Below, one piece after another: positions 1 through 11,056 of a stretch of DNA of 64,000 nt. Every line of letters starts with the position of its first letter. Position 1 is the first letter of the stretch. Under the pieces are notes generated by a model that saw nothing but the letters and a program-made list of their open reading frames with translations, was not told the origin of the DNA and did not search any database. The position numbers were made by a program, and so were the translations under genes. Source of the stretch: Nepenthes gracilis (taxonomy: Eukaryota > Streptophyta > Magnoliopsida > Caryophyllales > Nepenthaceae); assembly GCA_033239525.1 (NCBI GenBank), contig BSYO01000033.1, forward strand, positions 6,067,501-6,131,500, in the 5' to 3' direction.

Positions 1-144
1 GCTTGTGCTCTCCACTAGATTCTGGAAGAATGGTGCTGGCACACTGTTGACTATCTCATTTACCTGGTTACTAGTAGTGTTGCCCTGGTCGGGTGAGATC
101 ACATCTCTAACGAGCTCGCTAGCTTGCGCCATTGTACTCACCAT
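1..144 (-). CDS. Partial N-terminus of a retroelement gag-like protein
   Basis: From the ATG at 144-142, or the second ATG at 132-130, an open frame runs without stops to the left edge (48 codons). The peptide begins MVSTMAQASELVRDV. It is placed a little downstream of the primer-binding region, as expected for gag. No diagnostic domain is visible in this short piece, so the assignment rests on position alone. It could also be only a chance open frame in a degenerate element. Confidence 0.3.
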   Translation of the reverse strand, partial: MVSTMAQASELVRDVISPDQGNTTSNQVNEIVNSVPAPFFQNLVESTS

Positions 145-640
145 TTGACTAATAAAAAGTGATGCTGAGAGAGTGAAACTGAGCGAAGTTGTAGAGAAAA
201 GTGTTTGGTTTTTTGTAAGTTTCCCATAGGAGGCGCTAATGATACATCTTGGATCCAAGCTTCAAACAAATTTCGGTCCAATTAGTTGTCTAAGTCTGAC
301 TCCGTCCACTGAGTTTGGATCCTGCACATCATAACTTCGAATAGGAGGTTAGGTGACGGCGGATGGTTATCCTACCGTAAACATTCCAACGCTCAAATCA
401 GCAAGCATCATTCGAATTAAGAAGGTGAAAGTAGAGAATGCAAAGAAATGCAGAGAATATTTGAGATATGTGAGTGCTCTCGTTGAGAGAGGTTTTGTTG
501 GCTCGTGAGGAGCGCTAGCTCTAAACATTGTGTTCACTGGGAACGTAATAGCCAAGAGAGAAAGAGAGCATTTGTAGTCTGAAAGCATGTGAACTAATTG
601 TGGATGAATGATTGCGTGCCTTAGAGTGAGAACTCCATGG

Positions 641-649
641 CCTTTTATA
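641..649 (-). promoter_or_regulatory. TATA box of the left-edge LTR
   Basis: The minus strand reads TATAAAAGG, set in GC-richer surroundings, about 400 bp before the primer-binding region. This is the expected place for the U3 promoter of the LTR. Confidence 0.5.
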
Positions 650-1230
650 GCTGCTGTACTGCGATACTTTCTTTGTACAGAAAGGCTCGATTCTTGCGTT
701 TCGCTAAGATCGCTGCTTTTTTTGGCGTGGAGCCTTTATGGCAACAACGGTTACTAAATTGACTGCTTTCCTTCTATATTTTGTAACCGTTAGGGTTTTC
801 AACAAATAGGAAAAATATTCTGGCACTTTCCTTCTGGGATGCGCACTGAATCTGCTGATGACTGTTATAGTAGATATTGCCTTCTGTGGAGAGTAAGAAA
901 TCAAGGGAGAAGACTATTGTTGGTCAAAGATGGTCGCGTGGGCCAAACTGGGCTTGGCCTACTTGAGGTCTTGCTCTTCAAACAATAAACTGGTCTTACT
1001 TTCGATAAACAGAAACGTTGATCATCTCAAGAATAAGTCGTCCATCCTGCTCTTAGGCCTCTCCTGGCTCATTCAACTTTTCATCCAGTCAACAGTTTTC
1101 ATTGGCCGTCCAGGCGTAAATGGGTCGTTGTGGATCTGGACCGTTCCTCCTTCTTGGACCAGCCAATTACTGGTGTGCCCATTAATAGTATATATTTATA
1201 AAATGCAATAGTATAACTTGTTACATAACA

Positions 1231-2514
1231 ATTATGAGTGTTTGGGAAAATTTCATTCATTGTAAAAGTGAAAAGAGTTGTGTGAATAGTAACACAACAA
1301 AAATAAATAAGATGAACAATTTCTGATTTCGAATAATTTTCAAACCAACAATTTATATATCATATTAATACATTTATATGATTAAAACTATCATTTGTAT
1401 ACTATAATATGCCTAATTTATTTTTTTTTAATGATGGAACACGATCTTGACCTTTGAAATGTTAGAAATCGAGTTTTAAAGATATTACAATGAACGCTGA
1501 AATCATTCAATATCACATTAAATTAAGGTGACGAGTGATTTTTGGACTAATTACTTATATATTAAATTGATGCATTTACATATTGTTCTTATATTATAAA
1601 ATGTAGTTTAATATTATATTATTTAATCTTAATTTTAATATCTAAAAGTGGTAGAAATCGAATGAAAAAGAGGCCTTGTTAATTATAAAATTTGATCTTA
1701 GCCAGCCTGGGGTTGAGGCAATAATTTATATTCAGATTAATTATTTATATGATAAATAAATATATTTATAATAGTAATATTGTTAATATTGTTCTTTAAC
1801 ATGTTATGTTTAATATTATTTTGACAAAATGTGATTTCAATTAACCAAAATTATAAATGAACATGCTACCATGAGTACAGAATACTGTCCTTGAACAGTT
1901 GGCCAAAGCTATTGACAATGCTATGTTTGTTACAAGGAATGTAATCGAGGAAGGAATTTTTAATTATATATTTTTTATAATTTAGGTTAATTTATGTTTA
2001 TTGTGACTAATATATGGATAATATTTAAGATATTTTTTTATTTTAATTGGACATATTATAATTAGTCAGAATAGTTCAAATAAAATTAATAATTTGTGAA
2101 CTTTATTCAGTAGTGATAAAATAAGAGATATTTTAGTAGTTTTAAAAATATTAATAGTACACTGGTGAGTAATGTAAAGATCATGTAGAATTTTAGGTGC
2201 TGGTCGGATACTTTATTATTTATTAAGGATCGTGTAGTACACTAGCGTTCATTTTTGACATTAATTTAGTTCATATATGTGGATTTCTCGGTTATTTATA
2301 ATTAAGATAAAGAAAATTATGTAAAAATATTATGATCTTAATGAACATGAAATCCACAAAATATAGTATGGTTTATAATTATCTGATATCAATTTTCGTA
2401 TCCTGATGAGATTGAAGTTTATATTTTGAGGATTACTTATAGTCCTACAATAACATTTGTGTAGAAATATTAATGGATATTGTACCAAGAGTGTTGCGTT
2501 TGATATGTTGTTTA
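1231..2514. repeat. AT-rich spacer with about three degenerate tandem units
   Basis: Around 1345-1850 the sequence repeats a loosely conserved unit of about 200 bp. Each unit begins near an ATTATTTATAT-like phrase, and two of them contain GTAGAAATCGA or TTAGAAATCGA (near 1466 and 1650). No gene-like frame is visible. From 1850 to 2514 I see only AT-rich sequence. Confidence 0.35.
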
Positions 2515-2769
2515 ATACGAGTCCTATATCGGATGGCCATCATTGAGTGGAATGGCTTATAAGTTTAAGGGGCTCTCCTCTTTACTAGGCTGATCTCTAG
2601 GGATGGGCTATCCCTTTGAGTTTGTACTCGCAATATTTATGATGTGAGTCTTACATTAGAGAGTCAGCTTTAAGTGGGTTGGCTTACAAGTTTGAGGGAT
2701 TCTCTCTCCTATTATGCCGGTATTTTAGGATGGATTATCCCTTTCGACTTGTACATGCAATATTGTTTA
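2515..2769 (+). repeat. Two-unit imperfect tandem repeat, period about 127 bp
   Basis: Unit 1 (about 2515-2640) and unit 2 (about 2641-2769) share the order GGCTTATAAGTTT / GGCTTACAAGTTT, then a CTCTC block, then GGATGG..TATCCCTTT, then a TTGTAC..GCAATATT ending. The TATCGGATGG-like phrase in unit 1 resembles leader sequences of small LTR elements in plants, but no element borders could be fixed. Confidence 0.55.
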
Positions 2770-4000
2770 AAGTAGAATATTTTTTATTTCATTTAGGCAT
2801 GGCTCTCAGTGGGATCATTAGAATACAAGCATGGCATAATTCTGAAGATAATATTAATTGTATAATTTGAGTGATAAGATATTATAAAATTATAAAGTTG
2901 ATCACTTATCAAATTTGCAACCATCAGTACATCATGGAAGTTATTTAATCGTTAGTGGCAGGTATGTAATCGATGGTTCATAGTAATGTAAAAAGATCTA
3001 AAAAATTTTTATAATATCTCATATAGTTAAAATTTTTATTAAGATATGTTCAATAAAGCATATATTTTTATTAATATTTTGACTTCGGTGAAATCTTGAT
3101 TGTAATTCTGATGTTCAATTGTCCTAATAGTTTGGAGTCGTGGTTTTGACATCACATTGACATAATGTTAAGTTTTAAATAATTGATGATTTATCACATG
3201 TTAATATTACTCTCATATATATAATTTTTATCTAATATATATTTTTATTTTCTAATATTATTGATCATATCATTTATTAGAGATTTAGCTTATCATTATA
3301 TTTTATTGACTTTAAAGTAAAACTAATTAATAACATGCTAGTAGTATCGTACATTTACTGTATATATTTCGAATTGAGACAATCCCAAAATCTACAATCT
3401 TTTATATTGAGAGAATGTGAGATTTCTTTACTATTTTTTTAGTTTATGGATATTTTATCGGGATTACGTTTCAATAAATTTATATTATTATCGACTTTTG
3501 TACAATATCTTATTTTGAAAATTTTAATAATTATTATGGATATTTTCTTTATGATAAATTTATAATAAGTATTTATGGTTTAAATTTTCAACGTGATTGA
3601 TTGAAATAGGGTAAATTAATTCATGTCTAAGTCACCAAAAATTTATTAAATTGTTTCATCAATGCTCGCCTAATTGTTGTCGGGGGAAGCTAACGATAAA
3701 ATATATAAATATGAGACTTTAGAAAGAACGAGTGGACCTCTACAAATATAAAAAAATAACAAAGTATTGGATTCCTTAGTTTATGGTCATGATCATTGTG
3801 ATCATCATCATCCTTATTGTTTAAGTTTAATTCAATGAAGGATAATTTATTAATTTGCAATATGAAGTGGGTCGACCCACGATCGTGACTACACCTCATT
3901 GAGGATGGTTGGAATATTATTAATTACGAAATTAAATATTTTCAGGGTAAAACTATATTTGTAATTTTATATTCATCTTCAATTAACTTTAGAATGAATT
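2770..4000. other. AT-rich spacer, nothing recognised
   Basis: There are no long coding frames, splice-site pattern or recognisable repeat. A simple GATCAT-rich patch is present near 3785-3810. Confidence 0.4.
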
Positions 4001-4125
4001 CAGGGTTCTTACTTTACGAAATACCTACTTTGCCAAATTTTGTTTTTCGTTTTTGACTATTTTTTTGAATACAAATTTTATAAAAAAATATCGTAAAGTA
4101 GGTACTTTACGATGTAGAATCCCTG
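4001..4125. mobile_element. MITE with about 30-bp terminal inverted repeats, hAT-like
   Basis: The left end reads CAGGGTTCTTACTTTACG and the right end, read in reverse complement, CAGGGATTCTACATCGTAAA. The two arms pair over about 30 bp, ending in TACCTACTTT. Termini CAGGG..CCCTG fit the hAT superfamily. The 8-bp flanks (AATGAATT left, AAGATATT right) match at only five positions, so the target-site duplication has decayed or the border is slightly off. The AT-rich interior codes for nothing. Confidence 0.6.
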
Positions 4126-5182
4126 AAGATATTTTGAAACTATATTAAACTTCTAAAATTTGTTTAATTTGCAACATTTCTAACTTGCAAATTAATATTT
4201 GATTCTAAGTCTATATTATAACTTGGACTTTAACAGACTTATTCAACCTTTTTGTACTCCCGTGGGCAATACCATTTCGTCGGTGCTAGACTCAAAAGGG
4301 TTCTCCTCCGTTCGGATCTACGGATCTCCAATTTGTCACGAGGTTATATTGAGTGGTCCGGTCTCCTTTGGTCTTAGGGCTGAATTCTAGCATTAAACTT
4401 CATCATTTGGCTTTATATTTGATAATTTTGAGAATGCTCGGCCGCATTCAAAGATTTGGCAACCTCAATTCTTCATTGGTGTGCGTCCTTTGTACTTCTA
4501 ATATAGAATTTCATGAGCATATTTTTCTTGATTTCACTTACTTTATACTTAACAAAATCCATATCAAATTTAGATGTGAATGACCTTATTCTTACTAGGA
4601 TGATAGCATCCGATCGATGCCTATAAAATGGAAAGAATCTCATACCAAATCGGCCACAGGATCTCCATTGTGACCATGGTTTTCACATTTGGAGGGCTAA
4701 TAGAACCATTTTTGACAAATACCCCTACGGACCCGAGCTCCACGGTCCCCTAAATCATCAACACCAAGATCATTTCTTTGAAATTTTATCAAATCAAATA
4801 ATAATAATAATAGATGCTTTATTAATTTTTTGAATCTTTTTTATCATATATTTATTAAGATGTTTTCATTATTTTGTTGCTTCTGTTTATTTGTTATTTT
4901 TATTTTGTTATATTTTTGGTTTGTCTTCCTTTTTTTACTTGAATTCCAGCCATAATTTTCATATTATAATCATTTTAATTGTTTAATACATTATTGTTTA
5001 CCATAAAAAAAAACTAAAAATATTAATTTGTTAAATATTATAATGAATAAGAAAATTTGATACAAATAGAGAAGAGTTCTATTTTTCTCCAAAATAAAGT
5101 GCAACTAAAAGCAAAAACATGAAAGTGTAACTTTAGGTTAGGCATTTACTTATTTATCCTTAATAAAAAATTGATAAAATAT
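4126..5182. other. Unassigned spacer
   Basis: The part at 4240-4740 is more balanced in base composition than its surroundings and looks like a decayed repeat, but no frame, border or homology is convincing. From 4745 to 5182 the sequence is plain AT-rich DNA directly upstream of a solo LTR. Confidence 0.35.
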
Positions 5183-7357
5183 TGTGAGGACCCGAAATCG
5201 AAAACGTAATAACTAGATGTGATTAAGGTAATTAATCGATATGAGGCTGTGCATGTAGTGAAAAAGTGGTGGATAAAAGTGAAAAATTGAAAAATGCCCA
5301 AAAATCAGCTAGAAGCACCCAGGCGCTGCTTTGGCGCTCGAGCCAAAGCTCGAGCGGTGAAAACAGAATTGACCCGTGGGCTGGCCGATCGCCACCCGCT
5401 CGACGGGGTGCTCGAGCGGTAGAAGAATCGTGGGGGGCCGCTCGCCCCGCTCGATGGGGGCGCCGAGCGGATGCCAAGATATAAGCCGCGTCGTGACTTT
5501 TCCTCGCCATTTTTCGCACGATTTAGGGTTTGGAGGAGAAAGAGAGGGGCACGACCGAAGAGAGGAAGAAGGAGAACGAACCCCGGGAGCCCGAATCCAA
5601 CCCCGAGCTTGTTATTAAGGTGAAAGCTTGCGACAAGGTAAGTGTACTTCGGACGCCGTTTTGCGTTTTTACCGGTTTTCATCTTTTAAAGTTTATGAAA
5701 ATGTTGAGAAAATGAGGTTGAAGCTTGTTTCCTTCGATTAATCGGTTAGATTTCGTGTTTGTGCATGTCTATTGAAGTATTTGGCCCCGATTTCATGTAT
5801 AAACAAGTGATATGTGGTTATTCTGATTTTTAGAGAATGTGACCAAACCCTAGCTCGAAATTTTGGGGATTTATAGTTTAATTACATGATAGAGTATATA
5901 TATGTTGAGTTATGGCATCAATTTCTTGATTAAACACAAGTTTAGAGACCGATTTGTGTTTGGAGGTTTTGGCGATGCGCTAAGCACGAAAATGAAAGGG
6001 TTTTAGTGGTTTTTAACCAAAGTTCCAGTTATAAGAAAGTTAATTGACATTGATATGTAACTCCCTGTATAATTTGTTTTTGAAAAATTGCACGGACTTG
6101 TACCGATGAATTTTCATGCACTGTTGAATTAAATCAGAAGGAGTTTTTAGACCGTTACCGTATGAAATGAAAGCGAATTTTGAAACTATGATTATGAAAG
6201 AAGCTATTTCGCGGTATAAGCTATTCTAGGTCCCAGATGACTTCGGATAGGTTCTCCCGCATGCCTTAGGACTTTCGGTGGTAATCGAGGATAACTCTGT
6301 TCATGGAGTTATTTGTGGTCCGTCTCGCCTCGGGCGTTGGGCCAGGAGAAAATTTACTCAGGCCTACCTTCGGTGGCCCCTGTCCCGATCCACGAGATGG
6401 GATACCCTGCTACGGCTTTATGGGTGGGATTTGAATACATACAATCTCGATCATCCTCGCCCCCCGGCTAGTAGAGGGTACGCTAGCAAGTTCTCAGACG
6501 TGCGATATGATATTCTTGTTTACCCGATGCCCGATTCCCGATTTACATTATTGGGCTCCCATTTCTTGATTCCCGTTAACGGTTACCGATTCGCTTTTCC
6601 GAATCGATTTACGATTTGTGGAAAGGTATTATCACAAAGTATGATTTTCACGCTCGAATTATTTTCTACTCGAACTGGCCCTGCTCGCTGCGCTTATGAT
6701 TGTTCCGCATCATGGTTTTCTTCGCTTTATATGCATGTACTTATTGGGCCTCTACCACCGCTTTTTAGTGTTTTTCTCCCTTCCGGATGAGAGATAGCAG
6801 TAGAGCTCTTGCCCGACGAACAAGAGTAAGCAGAGAGAGAAGCTTCTTGAGGACTTTTGAGGACCATAGCCTAGTGGAGCTATTTTGGAGAAGCTTGTTG
6901 ATGTAAAGCCTAGTTGTATATAATTTTGTATACAGATATTGTGATTACTGATGTATTGGAACATGTTAATTTTTGGTATAGAGAACTCTTGATATGTATG
7001 ATAGTAAAAGAGAATATCTTATGTCGCAGGCCAGTTGTAGTGTACTAAAGCTATCTGGATTTTAATGTAGTTACAGATGACGTCAGACCGTCATTAGAGT
7101 AGTAAATGTTTTATGAAATTGTGCCGCATGGATGGCACATAGATCCCGTGAATAATTGTTGTAGGAATCGTGAATGATGGATAGTTGTGTGCTTGTTATG
7201 GATAAATATTAAGGTTTGTATTTTTGGGTTTTCATCCAATTACAAAAAGCTTAAACTCTACTGCGAAATTTCGTGTGTTTCGCCCAATTAGTAATTAATT
7301 ACGTTATGTTGTTTGTGGAAGAGCTTTTGAGGAAAAAAAAAAATTTGTTCCGTCACA
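5183..7357 (+). mobile_element. Solo long LTR, probably Ty3/gypsy
   Basis: The element begins TGTGAGGACCCG and ends CCGTCACA, so the ends are inverted (TGTGA..TCACA). A 5-bp duplication AATAT flanks it (5178-5182 and 7357-7361) if the final A is shared with the target. Inside are a GC-rich leader (about 5310-5480), a TATAAG box near 5481, and a strong donor-like site AAG/GTAAGT with its GT at 5638-5639. A long AT-richer 3' half follows. The same layout recurs in the LTRs at 23040, 59700 and 61000. Several long frames inside (for example 170 codons at 6278-6790) have no coding signature and are treated as chance. No second LTR or internal region is attached. Confidence 0.6.
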
Positions 7358-8207
7358 ATATAACCAATAAAATAAATAAGAACAAAATAATTTCAATAAT
7401 TTTAAATACTCACTATACTAATTTATCCAAATACTATAAAATAAAATTATTTTTCTAACTATTTGTTATTATATTTTTTTCTAAATTTGACTTTATCCCA
7501 AAAATTAAAAAAATTTGTTTTTGCCAAAAAAAAAAAAGAAATAGAAAGAAATAAAAATGGGTCAACCCCTAAGAATTTGGGATTAGTGTATTTGATATAT
7601 TTTTTTTTTATATTCATTGGATAAAATAATTCAATGAATAAATTTAAAATTAAAAATAAATCATCTGAATAATTATTTATAAAATTTTTTTACTAAAATT
7701 CAATAAATATAATATTATAAAAAATTCATAAAAAATACTATATATATTTTTTTATATTTTAAAATATTTACTATTAAAATTTTATTTAATAATAAAAATA
7801 AAACATATATTAAGCATATCCCTTTAATATATATATATATATATATGTCCTTCCATGTCCCAATCCCTTGACTTTCAGCCACCGAACCTGCCACCTTCCA
7901 GACAACACTACAAGCACGCCCACACCAAACGCTCTTTTGCACTTTTCCCAGGATTTGGGCCATGCTTATTTTTAGCTTTTTTTTTTTTTTTTTTTTTTGG
8001 GGTGTAATTGAATAAAACTTTTATAGTAAAAATTGTAAAATATATATATATAATATTTTTTAAAAAAAATTATAATATTAATATTTATTAAATAATTAAC
8101 TTAATAATAAAAAATTAAAAATAATCAATTAGATATTTTTTTAAATTTTAAATATCATTAAATAGATTTTTTTATCTAACCGATGAGAAATCTAATAAAT
8201 AATGGGA
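7358..8207. other. AT-rich spacer
   Basis: The stretch holds runs of T and A, an (AT)n tract near 7829-7846 and a T run of about 19 near 7980-7998. No gene or defined repeat is visible. Confidence 0.4.
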
Positions 8208-8530
8208 ACGGAGAAAGGGAGGGGATGGAAATGTGGCTGAGACGCTAGCGATGGCTTCCCAGCGGTGGCGGTGGTGAGGATGGGGCCGCCGTGGTTGGCG
8301 GTGGGGCCTAACCTGGCCTTGCTACTGATTTGGATCGTCCTCCCGACAGACACCCTACTCATCGTGGGAAACTAGATTATTTGACCGACCAATTTCGGTC
8401 CCGCCGTCGTGGGGCTGGAGGGGGAGAAGGGCAAGGAAAAGAGAGCAGCTGCGTCGGTACTGGTGGCGGTTTATATCCACGGCGGCACCGTCAGATGGTA
8501 GAGGAGTGGGTGGAGTAGTCAAAGGGTGCT
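8208..8530. other. GC-rich island in AT-rich DNA, possible captured gene fragment
   Basis: About 320 bp of GC-rich sequence stands out sharply from its AT-rich flanks. A short frame at 8280-8375 encodes 31 residues with a hydrophobic core (ALLLIWIVLP), and a 62-codon frame at 8330-8518 overlaps it. Neither is recognised. The island lies between AT-rich stretches, which would fit a fragment carried by a DNA transposon, but no terminal repeats could be fixed. Confidence 0.35.
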
Positions 8531-8564
8531 GCACCTCGGGTAGCCTGGGGGGCTCCGTATCTTA

Positions 8565-8720
8565 AAAAAATAAAGATTATTTTTTATTAAATTTGAATTA
8601 TTTATTTAATTTAATAATTAATTTTAATTAATTTTTTAAAAATAGTTAAATTATAACTATTTATTTAAAAATTAAATGATCCAAATTTTTTAAAAAAAGT
8701 TATTATCTCTCTAAGAAATA
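8565..8720. mobile_element. AT-rich imperfect palindrome, MITE-like
   Basis: The left part and the reverse complement of the right part resemble each other, around a centre rich in TTAATTAATTTTAATTAA. A similar AT-rich structure occurs at about 54090-54275. Base composition makes such matches easy by chance, so confidence is low. Confidence 0.3.
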
Positions 8721-8939
8721 GAGTCCCCTTGATCAACACCTGACATTGAGATGCATTACCTATATTTTAATCATTATATAGTTAGATATAAATTTAATAA
8801 TTTATGTACTTTAATTTAAAAAAAAATTAAAATACATTTTTTTTTATTAAAACTAAAAAATAACTTAACCGTTGGACGGATGTAATGACCGGGCATGGCG
8901 GATGAGTCTCACTGGCGATTTATAAGGGTTGCACATTAC

Positions 8940-9110
8940 TGTCGAGATGTAACTCCCTTGAATTATAGGAAAAATAATTCAGTATAAATTATCAGTTTAA
9001 AAAAATGAACGGACCCATGCACTTTACCGATGTGTTCAATAAATATCAAATATTTTGATATAATTTAAAAATAAAGAAAATTATAAAAATAAAAAGAATT
9101 CAAATAAATT
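8940..9110 (+). mobile_element. Fragment of a long-LTR family member
   Basis: The phrase GTAACTCCCT, an A-rich stretch, then ACGGAC and CCGATG, recurs in the same order in the solo LTR near 6057-6115. This looks like a short relic of the same or a related LTR family. Confidence 0.4.
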
Positions 9111-10518
9111 CAATCAAAACCTTTGCTTAAAAATTAGACATTGTTGGTTTTTTTAATGAAAGCCACTCATACACACTACTACCAAACGACACTAAATTAA
9201 AGTCATATCATGACACAACATTATAAAGAATGAGTGTGGCCTCAAATTTTGGTAAGGCAATACCATAAGTTAATTAATTTATTTAATACTCCACATAAGT
9301 CACTAACTAACATTAAAAATGCTTGTTTAGTATAAGTTAGAAGTATGTTAGTGGGTTTTTTTTTTTAAATAATAATAATATTATTATAAGACCAAAGTCA
9401 TATATGCCTAAAGTATCCACCCTATTTCCACCAAACCAAATGGCCCCGTTTGATTATTATTATATGAGCCCTTGACCTATTGCAAGCCTATCCTTGAGGT
9501 TTTTCTTAAAAAAAATAATAATATTAATAAAAGATTAAGCATGATAATATCCAACTTTATTCACTTATTACCCTACCAAGAGGCAAAAAAAAGATAATCA
9601 CAAGCCTAAGCATGCCTGTCTTAAGCTATTGGGATTGTTTAATTATAATTAGCCAACAACTTAATTATCTCTAATTATTTTCACAATTTATTAATGCATG
9701 TCTTATGCTACTTTGTCTGCTGACTAACTATCGTGATTTAACTTCCAAGTAAAAAATGCTCGAGAGATTGCCTTTAACTAATAATAAAATATTATGATTA
9801 ATATAATATGTATCTATTTATCTATTATTTTATGGATCAATTAATATAAATTGATGGATAAAATATTAATTATTGACGATAATGTATTGAAAATTAAAAA
9901 AAAAAAAAGCCTAAATACAATAACATGATAGATGTACAACAACTTAAACTATAGTATGCTTAAATCATAAAAATAACTTATATATATTTTATACATAAAT
10001 TTGTGTCCCCAAATCTCATAACTAAAGGGTCTCATTTATTGGATTGTCCTGGGGTTTTAAAATTGTGGCAGACACATTGATTATCAATCCTTCTCATTTT
10101 CGTTTTGCTTGGCTGGGCTGATGCTCAAGTGGTCCTTTGACATTTTCTCAGACCAAACACAATTAAATTTTGATAATTTATTTTCTTAGGTCGCCGCTAT
10201 TACATCTGTTGTCAACCCTCTTCTCTTCTTCTTCACTCTTCTCTGATCTTCTGTATAAACCGGCTCGGTTTATAATATTGAAGGAAAGCATGTCATTATA
10301 TATAGCTCCAACTTATGGGACCTACTGACACTAGAAAAAAATGAGTATAACTAAAAAATTCTATATTCAGTCGTTCAACTAAAATTCTCCATCATGTTTG
10401 TTGAGTTATCCTCAGAGGAATTCCTCACCGACTCGGTTGACACCATCAATCTACGCAATGAATTCGGTTGAAGCACTGCAATGATGGTCCTTTGAGTTGC
10501 CTGTTGCTGCAGGGAAAT
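9111..10518. other. AT-rich spacer
   Basis: No coding pattern was found up to about 10190. A CT-rich patch lies at 10205-10250. The part at 10380-10518 may be the 3' untranslated region of the proteasome-like exon that follows on the minus strand. Confidence 0.35.
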
Positions 10519-10567
10519 TTACTCCACTCCACCCAAATAGTCATCAATTTCAGCAGAGGTTAGTTCT
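10519..10567 (-). pseudogene. PAB1: Isolated C-terminal exon of a proteasome alpha-2 (PAB) gene
   Basis: After the acceptor TTGCAG (minus strand, AG at 10569-10568) the frame reads RELTSAEIDDYLGGVE and then TAA at 10521-10519. The EIDDYL..VE-stop ending matches what is known of the plant 20S proteasome alpha-2 C-terminus. No upstream exon of that protein could be found beside it; the next sequence upstream on this strand is the duplicated block. N-terminal pieces of the same family, also on the minus strand, lie 23-25 kb away at 33295-35661. It may be part of the same broken gene or an independent fragment. The match is short, so certainty is moderate. Confidence 0.5.
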
Positions 10568-11056
10568 CTGCAATGGCAGAGGTATTAAAGATGAGCAATT
10601 CAAGACCAGATACCAAAAAATATAGAACAACTAGTACATGATGAAAGGTTGATTTCAAGAATATTGAATTGAGAGAGAAATAATCAAAGTTTACCACCCA
10701 ATATAAGAAATATTCACAGAATGAGTGTGCTGGTATCAGCCTGCACATCAGCAGGTGTGGAGGGATACATAAGCTTTAAGAACTCTGCTACAAAAAGGAA
10801 AAATAAATGAGTAAATATAACGCATTTCTGTTAGAAAATTCAGAAATCTACAGCAGCTCATCTGTGATCCAACATCGATATCTTCATCTGTGGAAACAAT
10901 TGATCATAGCAATGCCAACGTAATCTTGTAAACGAGCTCCTTTCTTCATTTTCTCATCTCTATCTTGTTCTGGCGATAAGGGAAAGCTCTCATGAAATAA
11001 CAGGAATACCAAGATAATCTGTGCATTTGTAACTGATAAGAGCACTTGGAGCACTG

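Larger units (their letters stand above)
1..1230 (-). mobile_element. 5' end of a Ty3/gypsy-like LTR retrotransposon, cut by the window edge
   Basis: Read on the minus strand, this stretch has the order LTR, primer-binding region, start of gag. A strong TATA box (TATAAAAGG) lies at 641-649. The region near 221-240 reads ATTAGCGCCTCCTATGGG, which resembles the GGCGCC-type primer site that follows the 5' LTR in many plant Ty3/gypsy elements. The LTR inner end is near 240. The outer end is probably near 1230, where the minus strand begins TGTTATG, but this border is a guess because the other LTR lies outside the window and no target-site duplication can be tested. An open frame starts just inside the primer region and runs off the left edge. 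Confidence 0.5.

Noticed and set aside
5232..5715. Cluster of overlapping 60-125 codon frames on both strands
   Set aside because: This is the GC-rich leader part of the solo LTR. High GC content reduces stop codons, and none of the frames has protein-like features.
6278..6790. 170-codon plus-strand frame
   Set aside because: It lies in the middle of the solo LTR at 5183-7357. It has no recognisable domain and is unlikely to be a gene.
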